Assembly: GCA_036141575.1 (NCBI GenBank)
Contig: JAYZXF010000012.1
Location: forward strand, 1-64,000
Source: Pseudomonadota bacterium
GTDB taxonomy: Bacteria > Pseudomonadota > Alphaproteobacteria > UBA2136 > JAPKEQ01
Length of the DNA: 64,000 bases
Direction of reading: 5' to 3'
Positions 46,892 through 56,700 of the stretch are shown piece by piece (position 1 is the stretch's first letter; every line of letters starts with the position of its first letter). A model generated the notes under the pieces. That model had not been told where the DNA came from, made no database searches, and saw only the letters and a program-made list of their open reading frames with translations. The position numbers and the translations under genes are program-made.

Positions 46892-47629
46892 TTATAAACT
46901 AAAGTTTAAGTCTATACCTTCTGGCGCATTCCACACCGCAACCGTACTTGCGTACATAGACCGTTCATTCATTGGGGCAAACTCAAATGTACTCAGCTTC
47001 GCCTTACCGTCGGCTTCAAGTTGCTCAATGAGGTTTACATGATAGTTTTTTGGAAGATGAGGGATCCAAAGCATGATAACCGCATTGGGGCTACTCTTTA
47101 GGAGCCTTTCAACCGTATCAAGCACATCCGCGTATTCATTTTTGAGCTCGTATGAAGGGTCAATCATAATCAGGTTTTGAGCGTCTTTGCTGAGGCCAAA
47201 TGAGGCTGACATAAAGCTATTGGTTTCGTAGAACTTAATGCGGCTATCGAGGTTGAAGCGGTTTTTAAGTTGTTTGAACTCGTTACTATGGCGCTCAAAC
47301 AGATGGATGGTATCTTCTTTACCTGTCAGCATCTGGATGATCTTTGGACTGCCCGGATAGTGGTTCGGCTTCAGTTTACCAATCAGCTTTTTAATTGGGT
47401 TTAAAATCTCAAGGTCTTCCTCCATCAGTTTCAAAATACCGTGGCCAGCTTCACCTGTTTTTTGTGAGTGGTCAGAGGTTAGGTCGTACACGCCACGACC
47501 TGCATGGGTATCAATGACATTCAGAGGTTTACCATCTGCTTTTAGGCCTTCAATCATACGAATGAGAAGCGTGTGTTTATGCACATCAGCCATGCAGCCA
47601 GCGTGGAAAGAGTGTAGGTAAGATAGCAT
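46892..47629 (-). CDS. rlmJ: 23S rRNA A2030 N6-methyltransferase RlmJ
   Basis: 245 residues. 'MLSYLHSFHAGCMADVHKHT' and 'VIDTHAGRGVYDL' are the RlmJ hallmarks; 'YPGSPKIIQ' and 'LNFSL'-type end follow. RlmJ methylates N6 of A2030 of naked 23S rRNA using SAM. The catalytic motif IV, normally DPPY, reads DPSY here ('IMIDPSYELK'), a conservative but notable change. It lies downstream of glpK with a large hairpin in the gap. Confidence 0.88.
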   Translation of the reverse strand: MLSYLHSFHAGCMADVHKHTLLIRMIEGLKADGKPLNVIDTHAGRGVYDLTSDHSQKTGEAGHGILKLMEEDLEILNPIKKLIGKLKPNHYPGSPKIIQMLTGKEDTIHLFERHSNEFKQLKNRFNLDSRIKFYETNSFMSASFGLSKDAQNLIMIDPSYELKNEYADVLDTVERLLKSSPNAVIMLWIPHLPKNYHVNLIEQLEADGKAKLSTFEFAPMNERSMYASTVAVWNAPEGIDLNFSL

Positions 47630-47653
47630 TAAAATATTTCCTCATTCTACTAT

Positions 47654-47751
47654 GCGGCGCTGCAAATGAGTTTTGCTTGCGCTTCCGTTTCTCAGGTACG
47701 GACAAGTACATTGCGATACGGTTCTCATTAAAACTCATTTTCGCAAGCCGC
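47654..47751. repeat. Large near-perfect hairpin, GTAC-type intergenic repeat (copy C)
   Basis: GCGGC (47654-47658) pairs with GCCGC (47747-47751), AAATGAGTTTT (47664-47674) with AAAACTCATTT (47730-47740), CCGT with ACGG, and GTAC with GTAC at the centre. It shares ordered blocks with copy B at 44074. It lies between glpK and rlmJ, in the 5' region of rlmJ. Confidence 0.7.
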
Positions 47752-47778
47752 CTAGCGAATGATCAAAATATTTTTTGA

Positions 47779-49257
47779 TTATAAATCAATGCAATTTTGA
47801 ATCGCTTTTTGCCAGCCCTTAATCATTTTTGATCTTTTATCACTGTCTAGAGACGGCGTAAAGGTTTTACTCACCTGCCACTGGTTAGAAATAGTTTCAA
47901 AATCAGGAATGAGTCCTGCGCCAATAGCTGCAAGATACGCAGCGCCAAGGGCTGTGGTTTCTGTCACTTTAGGGCGCACCGTTTCTACATCTGTAATATC
48001 CGCAAGGCGGTCACAGAACCATGTGTTAGCGACCATGCCGCCATCAATGCGAAGTTCTGTAAGTGGTGTTTCCATTGCTGTGAGAAGGTCGAGCGTTTGG
48101 TAGCAGAGGCCATCAAGCGTGGCGCGCACTATATCTGCTTTTGTGCTATCAAGGGTCAGGCCAACAATATGCCCTTTGGTGCCAGCTTGCCAGTGCGGTG
48201 CGCCAAGGCCAACAAAGCCCGGGACTACATAAACTTCATCGTTTTGTTTAGCACTTGCTGCCAGTTCTTCGGTCTCAGTGGCATGAGAAATTAGGCTTAG
48301 CCTATCTCTAAGCCACTGTATAGCGCTGCCACAGACCATGCTGCTGCCTTCGTAAGCGTAAATGGTCTCGGTGTCCGTTTTATAGAGAACTGTCGTTAAA
48401 ATGCCTTCTGGGGCGCTTTTAGGCTCTGCACCAATGTTCATCATCAGAAAGTTACCTGTGCCGTAGGTGTTCTTCGCCATGCCGGCTTCAAAGCAAGCCT
48501 GCCCAACAGTAGCAGACTGCTGATCACCGCAGGAGCCTTGAATGGAGAGACTGAATCCGCAAAGGGCTTCATCTGTTCTGCCAAAGTCATCAATGTTGTT
48601 TTTAACCTCAGGGAGAATGTTTACAGGAACTTTAAAGAGTGAAGAGAGTTCATTGTCCCATGCCATGTCCTGAATGTTAAAGAGAAGTGTGCGGGATGCA
48701 TTGGTTGCGTCTGTCGCGTATGTGTTGCCGCTTGTGAGGCGGTAAATGAGATAGCTTTCAATGGTACCAATGCATAGGTTATTTGAGCGTTGCGCTTGTT
48801 TTACGGCGTCATTATTCTCAAGCAGCCATGCCATTTTTGTTGCGCTAAAGTAGGCATCAATAGGCAACCCTGTTTTAGCTTTTACATCCGTGCCATGTTT
48901 AGCGTTTAGATCGGCGCACAGGTCGGCGGTACGCTTATCTTGCCAAACAAGGGCAGGGGCAAGCGGCATGCCTGTATCTTTGCTCCAAGCAACACAGGTT
49001 TCTCGTTGGTTGGTAATGCCCATCGTTTCGGCTCTGTAGCCTTTATTTTCAGCTTGAGAAAGCGCGTGCTTACAGACAGCGAGAGCGTTCTGCCAAATTT
49101 CTTCTGCGTTGTGCTCTACATGGTTTGGGGCAGGGTAGTGTTGTTCATGTTCAATGGCGTGGCTTGCAATAATGTTCCCTTGGACATCAAACACAATAGC
49201 GCGTGTAGATGTTGTGCCTTGGTCAAGTGAGAGAATAGCTGGCTTAGGGGCATTCAT
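47779..49257 (-). CDS. glpK: Glycerol kinase
   Basis: 492 residues. 'AILSLDQGTTSTRAIVFD' phosphate-binding motif, 'GITNQRET', 'LVWQDKRT', 'GSCGDQQSA' (FGGY family), 'LRIDGGMVANTWFCDRLADI'. Phosphorylates glycerol to glycerol-3-phosphate in the cytoplasm. Third gene of a GDPD-glpD-glpK set on the minus strand; no glycerol facilitator (glpF) is in the window. Confidence 0.96.
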   Translation of the reverse strand: MNAPKPAILSLDQGTTSTRAIVFDVQGNIIASHAIEHEQHYPAPNHVEHNAEEIWQNALAVCKHALSQAENKGYRAETMGITNQRETCVAWSKDTGMPLAPALVWQDKRTADLCADLNAKHGTDVKAKTGLPIDAYFSATKMAWLLENNDAVKQAQRSNNLCIGTIESYLIYRLTSGNTYATDATNASRTLLFNIQDMAWDNELSSLFKVPVNILPEVKNNIDDFGRTDEALCGFSLSIQGSCGDQQSATVGQACFEAGMAKNTYGTGNFLMMNIGAEPKSAPEGILTTVLYKTDTETIYAYEGSSMVCGSAIQWLRDRLSLISHATETEELAASAKQNDEVYVVPGFVGLGAPHWQAGTKGHIVGLTLDSTKADIVRATLDGLCYQTLDLLTAMETPLTELRIDGGMVANTWFCDRLADITDVETVRPKVTETTALGAAYLAAIGAGLIPDFETISNQWQVSKTFTPSLDSDKRSKMIKGWQKAIQNCIDL

Positions 49258-49290
49258 ATTTAAGTTACCTTTTTATTTTTTATCCCGCTT

Positions 49291-49339
49291 ATGTACGGCG
49301 TTGGTACATGGCGCTGTCAAAAAAGTAAAAATCTAAACT
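49291..49339. repeat. GTAC-centred inverted repeat with shared tail (copy D)
   Basis: ATGTAC (49291-49296)-ggcgttg-GTACAT (49304-49309), then the 19-mer AAAAGTAAAAATCTAAACT (49321-49339), identical to the tail of copy A at 28032. Lies between glpD and glpK. Confidence 0.6.
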
Positions 49340-49365
49340 TAAATCTAAACGCCTAAAATGTATGT

Positions 49366-50856
49366 TTATGTGATCACAATCTCTTTTTTACTATCATGGA
49401 ATTTATGAAGCATATATTCAGAAAGCTTTTTCTTTTGCTCTTCATTCATAAACAGGCCTTGCTTTGTACGGTGCCAAATAATGCTGTTAACTGAGGCTGC
49501 CCACTCTTCACTCATCAGGTATTCCACTTCACGGGCATAAAGGGTGGCGCCAAAGTGCTCACCAAGTGAGGCGATGTCTGTACAGCCAGCAAGAATATAT
49601 TCAGCTGCTGTGCCGTAGCTTTCTGCAAGACGTTGGGTTACTGCCATTGGAATAGCAGGGTGTTTCTTTTGGAAAGCTTTGACGTCAAAATTCTCTTCGT
49701 TCCCGTATAGGGGGAGATCACCAGTCAGGCAGCGGCCTTTAATTTTAAGTTTCTTCATGGCGTCTTTGGCAAGTGTACGGTAAGTGGTGAGCTTACCGCC
49801 CCATACATTGAGCCCAATGGCGCCTTTAGATTTAAAGGTTTGTAGGCTGTAATCTCGGCTGGCTTTCGTGAGGCCGTGCCCCATGTCAATAATGGGACGC
49901 ACACCGCTGTAATCCCACACAATGTCTGCTTCAGTGGTTTGTTTACTGAAACGTTCATTGGCAATAGCTAGAAGGTAGCTACGCTCGGCGTCTGAAATCT
50001 TCGCTTGCCCCGGATCGCCTTCCATAAGTTCTTCTGTAGTACCTACTAATGTAAAGTCTCTCTGGAAAGGAATCGCAAAAACGACGCGACCATCTTCTTG
50101 TTGGAAGAGGTAGGCTTGATCATGCAGGAAGAGTTTAGGCACGACAATGTGGCTGCCTTTAATAAGCTTAAGAGCTTTGTTTGGAAGGTCTGGGGCAACA
50201 TCTTCCATAAACTGAGAGGCCCATGGACCTGTTGCGTTAACAAATTTAGGGGCAGTCACAGTATGTTTAATGGCTTTGTGCATATAGGTGATGTGCCACT
50301 GCTTTTTAATGGCTTCTACTTTAACCACTCTGGCAGAAGGGATAACTTCAGCGCCATGGCTTTTCGCGTCTTTAGCATTGGCAATCACAAGCCTGTGATC
50401 ATCTACACGGAGATCACTATAGGCGAATGCGGTGCCTGAATCTTTTTTAAGGGCTGTACCTACAGCTGATGTTTTAAGGTCAAATTGGACAGACTTGGGT
50501 AAAAACTGGGAGCGATATAAATTATCGTATAAAAACAGACCCAACTTAACCAGTCTTGCTGGGCGTGTGTGGGGTTCGTCTGGGATGTTGAGTCTAAGAG
50601 GGCTTACAAGATGTGTTGCAATGCGCGCCAGTGTGTCTCGTTCTTTCAGGGCTTTACGCACAAGCCCAAACTCGTAGTGTTCAAGGTATCTGAGGCCGCC
50701 ATGGATCATCTTTGTGCTCCATGAGGATGTGCCAGCGCCAATGTCGCCCTTATCAAGAAGCAGGACTTTAAGCCCTCTTAAGGTTGCGTCGCGTGCGATG
50801 CCTGCGCCATTAATGCCAGCGCCTACAATGATGAGATCAAATTGCTGATCAGACAT
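49366..50856 (-). CDS. glpD: Glycerol-3-phosphate dehydrogenase (aerobic, FAD)
   Basis: 496 residues. FAD-binding 'LIIVGAGINGAGIARDA' (residues ~8-24), 'GTSSWSTKMIHGGLRYLE', 'VNATGPWA', 'GVRPI', 'GGKLTTYRTLA'. Oxidises glycerol-3-phosphate to DHAP at the inner membrane and passes electrons to quinone. Its start overlaps the GDPD gene by 34 nt, indicating one operon. Confidence 0.96.
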   Translation of the reverse strand: MSDQQFDLIIVGAGINGAGIARDATLRGLKVLLLDKGDIGAGTSSWSTKMIHGGLRYLEHYEFGLVRKALKERDTLARIATHLVSPLRLNIPDEPHTRPARLVKLGLFLYDNLYRSQFLPKSVQFDLKTSAVGTALKKDSGTAFAYSDLRVDDHRLVIANAKDAKSHGAEVIPSARVVKVEAIKKQWHITYMHKAIKHTVTAPKFVNATGPWASQFMEDVAPDLPNKALKLIKGSHIVVPKLFLHDQAYLFQQEDGRVVFAIPFQRDFTLVGTTEELMEGDPGQAKISDAERSYLLAIANERFSKQTTEADIVWDYSGVRPIIDMGHGLTKASRDYSLQTFKSKGAIGLNVWGGKLTTYRTLAKDAMKKLKIKGRCLTGDLPLYGNEENFDVKAFQKKHPAIPMAVTQRLAESYGTAAEYILAGCTDIASLGEHFGATLYAREVEYLMSEEWAASVNSIIWHRTKQGLFMNEEQKKKLSEYMLHKFHDSKKEIVIT

Positions 50857-51674
50857 GATACCTCTCTCGGATTATCTGCTATAACTGCCCTTAGAATACC
50901 ACTGGCAAGAGCCAGTTCCAAATGCTGCTCGAGTTTCGGGTCGGCTTTTTCCGACTCTGTCCAAATAATCAGATCAAGGTTGTGACTTTTAAGTGTGTTA
51001 ATAACGGTTTTGTTAAGTGCGCCCGTTGGCAGGATGCCGTAGGTGGCGCCGTATTGTGCTGCTTGTTTCAGATATGGTGCGCTAAGGGCTTTATAATGGG
51101 CAATACCGTCATGCGCTTTATGGGCAAAAAGAAGACCTCTTGGGATAAAGGGTAGCTCTTTTTGAATAGTGCTCAGCTGGCTGTGGTCAAAGGAACTTAT
51201 CAGAATGTTATGGGGGTGGATTTTACCAGCTTGAATAAGGGGTAAAAGCATTCTGCATACTGCGCCTGCGACATCTGGGCTTTTGAGCTCAATATTAAAG
51301 AGTGTATTGGGATGTGCTGGGATATGCTCTGCCAGTAGGGCTAGCGTTTCCTCAAATGTAGGGATGTGGCTGCCATCTTTGAGTTTAAGTTCAGTAATAT
51401 CTGTATCTGACAGATCTTCAAAGAAGGATTTGCAGCGGGTCTGTGTTTCAAGGTGATGGTTTAGATCACTGATAATCTCTGTGCCTTGCATGCGGGTGGG
51501 GTGCATCATGTATAAGGTGCCGTCAGCACTTTTGACCACATCACTCTCAAATCCATCGGAAAGTGTCAGGCTTTTTGAAAAAGCTGACAGGGAGTTTTGA
51601 TATGGGGCAGGGGGCGCCATAACGCAGCCTCTATGGCCGATTATCTTAGGGAATGCGGGCGTTTTCTGTTCCAT
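50823..51674 (-). CDS. Glycerophosphodiester phosphodiesterase (GDPD/UgpQ-like)
   Basis: 283 residues from the ATG at 51674; an earlier in-frame start at 51749 falls inside the promoter/operator of the divergent tetR gene. 'IIGHRGCVMAPPAPYQNSLSAF' (His14-Arg15), 'GFESDVV', 'LFNIELKSP' and 'IIWTESEK' are GDPD motifs. Cytoplasmic, no signal peptide. It releases glycerol-3-phosphate from glycerophosphodiesters, feeding GlpD; with GlpK the operon joins two inlets to DHAP. Confidence 0.87.
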   Translation of the reverse strand: MEQKTPAFPKIIGHRGCVMAPPAPYQNSLSAFSKSLTLSDGFESDVVKSADGTLYMMHPTRMQGTEIISDLNHHLETQTRCKSFFEDLSDTDITELKLKDGSHIPTFEETLALLAEHIPAHPNTLFNIELKSPDVAGAVCRMLLPLIQAGKIHPHNILISSFDHSQLSTIQKELPFIPRGLLFAHKAHDGIAHYKALSAPYLKQAAQYGATYGILPTGALNKTVINTLKSHNLDLIIWTESEKADPKLEQHLELALASGILRAVIADNPREVSCLISNLISSL

Positions 51675-51733
51675 GCATCTTATTATACATGAACGCAAAA
51701 GAAGCGGAAAATACAAAAAATGACGACTAAGAG

Positions 51734-51762
51734 TTGACCGGTCAGTCAAGTGCTATTATAAT
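51734..51762 (+). promoter_or_regulatory. Promoter and TetR operator of the tetR gene
   Basis: TTGACC (51734-51739), 17-bp spacer, TATAAT (51757-51762). The -35 lies within TTGACCGGTCAGTCAA (51734-51749), i.e. TTGAC-N6-GTCAA, a typical TetR-family operator that would give autorepression. Confidence 0.7.
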
Positions 51763-51809
51763 TTAATATAAGGGTATAACCCCATATACGAGAACCCTAT
51801 GGAGAAATG

Positions 51810-52433
51810 ATGGAAAAACTACCGACTAAAGAGCGTTTGATTCAAACTGCGAATGACCTTATTGGTCAGGCAAACTACAGCACTGTGAGTGTGGCTGAAA
51901 TTTGTCAGGCTGCTGGGGTTCATAAGGGTAGCTTTTACCATCATTTCCCCTCTAAAGTAGATCTTGCGATTGCAGCGATTGATGCTTACTTTGAAGAGAA
52001 TACAAACGACTGGGATTCTCTCTTCTCCCCTCAAGTGCCGCCTTTAATGCGTATGGTTAAAATTTGTGACTATGCTATTGAAAAAATGCATGAAGAGGTG
52101 AAGGAGTGTGGGCGTGTTGTGGGATGTCCTCTCATGTCTCTTGGCTCTGAAATGGCTGGTGAGGATGGTGAGGAAGCCCGTCTGGCCAAGCGTTGCAGAG
52201 AGGCGGATGATGTGTTCCTTAAATACTGGAGATCATGTGTGAGAGATATTGCAGATGAGGGGTATTTAAAAGAGGGAGAAGATCTTGATGAACTCGCACG
52301 AATGATTCATACTTTCGTGGCAGGCCAAATGATGATTGCAAAGGTGCATGATTCTCTCGATGTTTTAGAAAAAGATTTGAAAAAAGGCATATTTAGAATT
52401 CTTGGTATTTCACTGGATAAAGTGGAATCTTAA
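51810..52433 (+). CDS. TetR-family repressor of the RND operon
   Basis: 207 residues from ATG 51810 (GGAG 5 nt upstream; the ATG at 51807 is too close). N-terminal helix-turn-helix 'TVSVAEICQAAGVHKGSFYHHF' (residues ~25-47). The C-terminal ligand domain contains 'GCPLMSLGSEMAGEDGEEARLAK', as in AcrR/NemR-like repressors of this type. It is immediately upstream of the efflux genes. Both its own promoter and the gap before the adaptor gene contain TTGAC-N6-GTCAA. Confidence 0.9.
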   Translation: MEKLPTKERLIQTANDLIGQANYSTVSVAEICQAAGVHKGSFYHHFPSKVDLAIAAIDAYFEENTNDWDSLFSPQVPPLMRMVKICDYAIEKMHEEVKECGRVVGCPLMSLGSEMAGEDGEEARLAKRCREADDVFLKYWRSCVRDIADEGYLKEGEDLDELARMIHTFVAGQMMIAKVHDSLDVLEKDLKKGIFRILGISLDKVES

Positions 52434-52453
52434 TTAAAAATTTTTGTTAAAAG

Positions 52454-52469
52454 TTGACTTAAAGGTCAA
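52454..52469 (+). promoter_or_regulatory. Second TetR operator candidate before the efflux genes
   Basis: TTGAC-TTAAAG-GTCAA, same half-sites and spacing as the operator at 51734. It ends 15 bp before the adaptor start. Confidence 0.65.
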
Positions 52470-52484
52470 ATGAAGGAGAGAACA

Positions 52485-53690
52485 ATGAATACGGCATATG
52501 TGGAAACACTCAAGACCAATAAGACAATTTTGCTAATGAGCGCAACAACGCTGCTCTTTGCTGGAGCAGCATTTTTTTATAGTACTATGGTGCATGGTGA
52601 AGAAGAAAGCGTGCAGGAAGCTGTTGCTGTTGTCGCTGAAATGACCATTCCAGTGGCGGAGGTGAAAGCTCAAGAAGTTAACCTTTGGAGCCGCTTTTCA
52701 GGCCGTATTGCTGCGGTAAATGAAGCTGAGATTCGTCCACAAGTAAGTGGCCGTATTACAGAAATCCGATTCAAAGATGGTGCATCTGTTGAAAAGGGCG
52801 ATATCTTGATGGTCATTGATCCACGTCCGTATGAAGCAAGCCTAAAGGAAGCTAAAGCGAATCTTGCTTCTGCAAAAAGCCAGAAGGCTCTTGCTGGCCG
52901 TGAGCTAAAGCGTGCTGAAACTCTCCTCAAAGAAGACGCGATTGCTCAACGTACATACGATAGCCGTGTGAATGACCTTGAAGTTGCAGAAAACGCCATC
53001 CTTCAGGCGGAAGCTGCGTTGATTCAAGCAAAAGTTGATGTAGATCACGCTTATGTGAAAGCGCCGTTTTCTGGCCAAGCTGGCCGTGCGGAACTGACTG
53101 TTGGTAACCTTGTACAGGCAGGCAGTGCACCGCTTCTGACAACTCTGATTTCTAATGACCCTGTTTACGCTGAGTTTGACGTAGATGAGCAAACATACCT
53201 CAAGAACGTGTACAGCGTACGCTCAAACTCTGAGCAAAAAGTACCTGTACGTTTGAACGTGAAAGGTATTCCTCAGATGGAAGGCAGCATTGATAGTTTT
53301 GATAACGCGATTAACCCAGCGACAGGTACGATTCGCGCTCGCGCTCTATTTGAAAACAAAGACGGCATCCTTCTACCAGGTATGTACGCTGAGATTGAAA
53401 TGTCGACACCAACTTCAACAAGTGAGCTTGTGGTGCCAAAAACAGCTGTCGCGACTGACCAAGACCGTATGTTTGTGTACGTGGTTGATGAGATGGGCGT
53501 TGCCAAATACCGTGAAGTGACTGTGGGTCGCCCACAAAACGGCTTTATTGTGATTCAGTCTGGCCTTAAAGCAGGTGAGAAGATTGTGACAGATAAGGTT
53601 GGTATGGTGCGTTCTGGCCAAACAATTAACGCTGAGAAGGTTTCAATTAACGTTGAACCTGCTAAAGAAGCGTGGGTCGCTCAAAAATAA
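52485..53690 (+). CDS. RND efflux periplasmic adaptor (membrane fusion protein)
   Basis: 401 residues from ATG 52485 (AAGGAG 7 nt upstream; the ATG at 52470 would place that site inside the gene). N-terminal membrane anchor ('TILLMSATTLLFAGAAFFYS'), then lipoyl halves 'RFSGRIAAVNEAEIRPQVSGRI' and 'DVDHAYVKAPFSGQAGRAE', a coiled-coil hairpin between them, and beta-barrel domain. AcrA/MexE type. Connects the RND pump to the outer-membrane channel. Confidence 0.94.
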   Translation: MNTAYVETLKTNKTILLMSATTLLFAGAAFFYSTMVHGEEESVQEAVAVVAEMTIPVAEVKAQEVNLWSRFSGRIAAVNEAEIRPQVSGRITEIRFKDGASVEKGDILMVIDPRPYEASLKEAKANLASAKSQKALAGRELKRAETLLKEDAIAQRTYDSRVNDLEVAENAILQAEAALIQAKVDVDHAYVKAPFSGQAGRAELTVGNLVQAGSAPLLTTLISNDPVYAEFDVDEQTYLKNVYSVRSNSEQKVPVRLNVKGIPQMEGSIDSFDNAINPATGTIRARALFENKDGILLPGMYAEIEMSTPTSTSELVVPKTAVATDQDRMFVYVVDEMGVAKYREVTVGRPQNGFIVIQSGLKAGEKIVTDKVGMVRSGQTINAEKVSINVEPAKEAWVAQK

Positions 53691-53721
53691 TTAGACCGCT
53701 AGAAGAAGAAAGAAACATCTC

Positions 53722-56700
53722 ATGAATTTCTCTAGATTTTATATTGATCGCCCTATCTTTGCAGCGGTGCTTTCAGTCCTTATCTTTGTCGCAGGTTTTG
53801 TGGCAATGTTTAACCTCCCAATTTCGGAGTATCCAGAAGTTGCCCCGCCATCTGTTGTGGTGAATGCGTCTTTCCCGGGTGCCAGCCCTGCTGATATTGC
53901 AGAGTCTGTGTCGATTCCGCTAGAAGAGCAGATTAACGGTGTGGAAAACATGCTGTACATGAACTCTCTGGCAACAACAGACGGTAACCTACAGTTGCGC
54001 GTAACATTTGCCATTGGTACAGATGCTGACCTTGCACAGCAGCTTGTGCAAAACCGTGTGCAACAGGCGCTACCACGTCTGCCACAAACTGTACGTGACT
54101 TTGGTGTGACGGTAACGAAGTCATCACCTGACATTACAATGGTGGTGCACATTGTCTCTCCAAATGAGCGTTACGACGCCCTTTACCTACGTAACTACAC
54201 CAACATCAACGTAAAAGATGAACTGGCTAAAGTTCAGGGTGTGGGCTCTGTACAGATCTTTGGTGCAGGGGATTACGCAATGCGCCTATGGTTAGATCCA
54301 AACAAGGTTGCTGAGCGTGGCCTAACAACAGGTGAAATTATGGCTGCTGTGCGTAGCCAAAACACACAGGTTGCTGCAGGTACAATTGGTGGCCCTCCAT
54401 ACACAGAAGGTAAAAATGTACCTAAGCAAATGCCAATTACGGTGCAAGGCCGCCTAGAAAGCATTGCTGAATTTGAAGATATTATTATTAAGCGTAGCGC
54501 AGAGGGTGTGGTCACGCGCCTGAAAGACGTGGCTCGTATTGAGCTTGATGCCTCTGGCTATGCACTGCGTTCACTGCTGGATAATAAGCCAGCTGTGGCA
54601 ACGGCGATCTTTGCATCACCAGGTGCAAACGCACTAGAAATTTCATCTAACGTGCGTAAAAAGATGGCTGAGCTGAAAAAGAACTTCCCTGAAGATGTAG
54701 ATTTCCAAGTGATCTATGACCCAACAACATTCGTGAGTGACTCGATTCATAAGGTGATTGAAACCCTTCTTGAAGCAGTTCTCATGGTTGTGATTGTGGT
54801 TGTAGCCTTCCTTCAGCGCTGGCGTGCGGCTCTGATTCCGCTACTTGCTGTACCTGTATCTATTGTTGGTACATTCGCTGTGATGCTGGTTCTTGGTTTC
54901 TCAATTAATGTCCTTTCACTCTTTGGGCTTATCCTTGCCATTGGTGTGGTTGTGGATGACGCCATTGTTGTGGTCGAGAACGTGTCGCGTGGTATTGAAG
55001 AAGGTATGACGCCGCGTGAAGCTGCCATTAGAGCTATGAAAGAGGTAACGGGCCCAATTATTGCCACGAGTTTGGTACTGATGGGTGTCTTCATTCCGAT
55101 TGCCTTCCTTTCAGGTCTAACCGGTATGTTTTACAACCAGTTTGCCTTAACAATTGCCATTGCGGTTGTGATCTCAACATTCAACTCGCTCACACTTAGC
55201 CCGGCTATGTCTGCACTTCTTCTCCAAAAAGAAGGCGCTAAGCGTGACTGGCTACAACGTGGCATGGACAAAATCTTTGGTGGATTCTTTAGAGTGTTTA
55301 ACCGTGTGTTTGATCGCTTTAATGACCGTTACACAAACTCTGTACGTTGGTCTATTAGCCGTAAAGGGCTGATGATGGCGATCTTTGGTGGGTTCCTTGT
55401 GTTAACAATGTACGGTTTTAAGAGCGTACCTGCTGGATTTGTGCCAGCGCAGGATAAGCAATACCTCATTGCCTTTGCGCAGCTTCCACAAGGTGCAACT
55501 CTTGACCAAACGGAAGAGGTGATTCGTCAGATGGGTGACATTGCCCTAAAGCACGAAGGTGTTGCCAATGCCGTTGCATTCCCTGGTCTGTCTCCAAACG
55601 GATTCGTGGCCAACTCAAGCAGTGGTATTGTCTTCCTACCTCTAAAAGACTTTAAAGAGCGTACAGCGCCACACCTCAACGGTTTTGCCATTGCAGGGGC
55701 TTTGCAACAGCAGTTCATGAGTATTCAGGGCGCCTTTGTGGCCATCTTCCCGCCACCTCCTGTAAGTGGTTTGGGTACGGCTGGTGGCTTTAAGCTACAA
55801 ATTGAAGACCGTGCAGGCCTTGGTTATGAAGCTGTAAACGCTGCCCTGTGGCAAGTGCTTGGTAAAGCAAACCAACACCCAGCACTGACTCAGGTGTACA
55901 GTAACTACAACATTGATGCGCCAGAGATCTTTGCCAACCTAGACCGTACGAAGGCAGAGCAACTTGGTGTGGATGTAGACCAAGTCTTCGCAACAATGCA
56001 GACATTCCTTGGCTCACAGTACATTAATGACTTCAACCTGTTTGGACGCGTGTATCGTGTAATTGCACAGGCAGAAGCTGAGTACCGTGATGAAGCCTCT
56101 GACATTACAAGTATTAAAGTGCGTAACCGTGATGGCGCGATGATTCCTCTTGGGTCTATTGTAGACGTTGAGGAGAGCAAAGGTCCTGCCATTGCCATGC
56201 GCTATAACGCATACCTTGCGGCTGACGTAAACGGTAACCCGGCACCGGGCTACTCAAGTGGTCAGGCTGAAGCTGCGATTATGGAGATTCTCGATGAAAC
56301 TTTACCAGCAGGTATGACGTATGAGTGGACAGATTTGACGTACCAGCAGATTCTTGCCGGTGATTCAACGCTGATTATTTTCCCACTGTGTCTCTTCCTC
56401 GTATTCCTTGTGCTTGCTGCACAGTACGAGAGTTTGACAATGCCGATTGCTGTGATCGCGATCGTGCCTCTCACAATCCTCAGTGCCATCTGGGGTGTGA
56501 AATGGAGTGGAGGGGATAACAACATCTTTACGCAGATCAGCTTCTTTGTGCTGGCGGGGCTCGCCAGTAAGAACGCCATCCTTATCGTTGAGTTTGCACG
56601 CGAGCTTGAAAGGGAAGGTATGAAGCTTGTGGAAGCCGCTGTGAAAGCCAGCCGTCTACGTCTGCGTCCAATCCTGATGACATCATTCGCCTTTATTATG

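Noticed and set aside
51779-51789. CCCCATATA upstream of tetR, matching the sigma-32 -10 consensus
   Set aside because: There is no TTGAA-type -35 at 13-17 bp, and a perfect sigma-70 promoter overlapping the operator lies just upstream.
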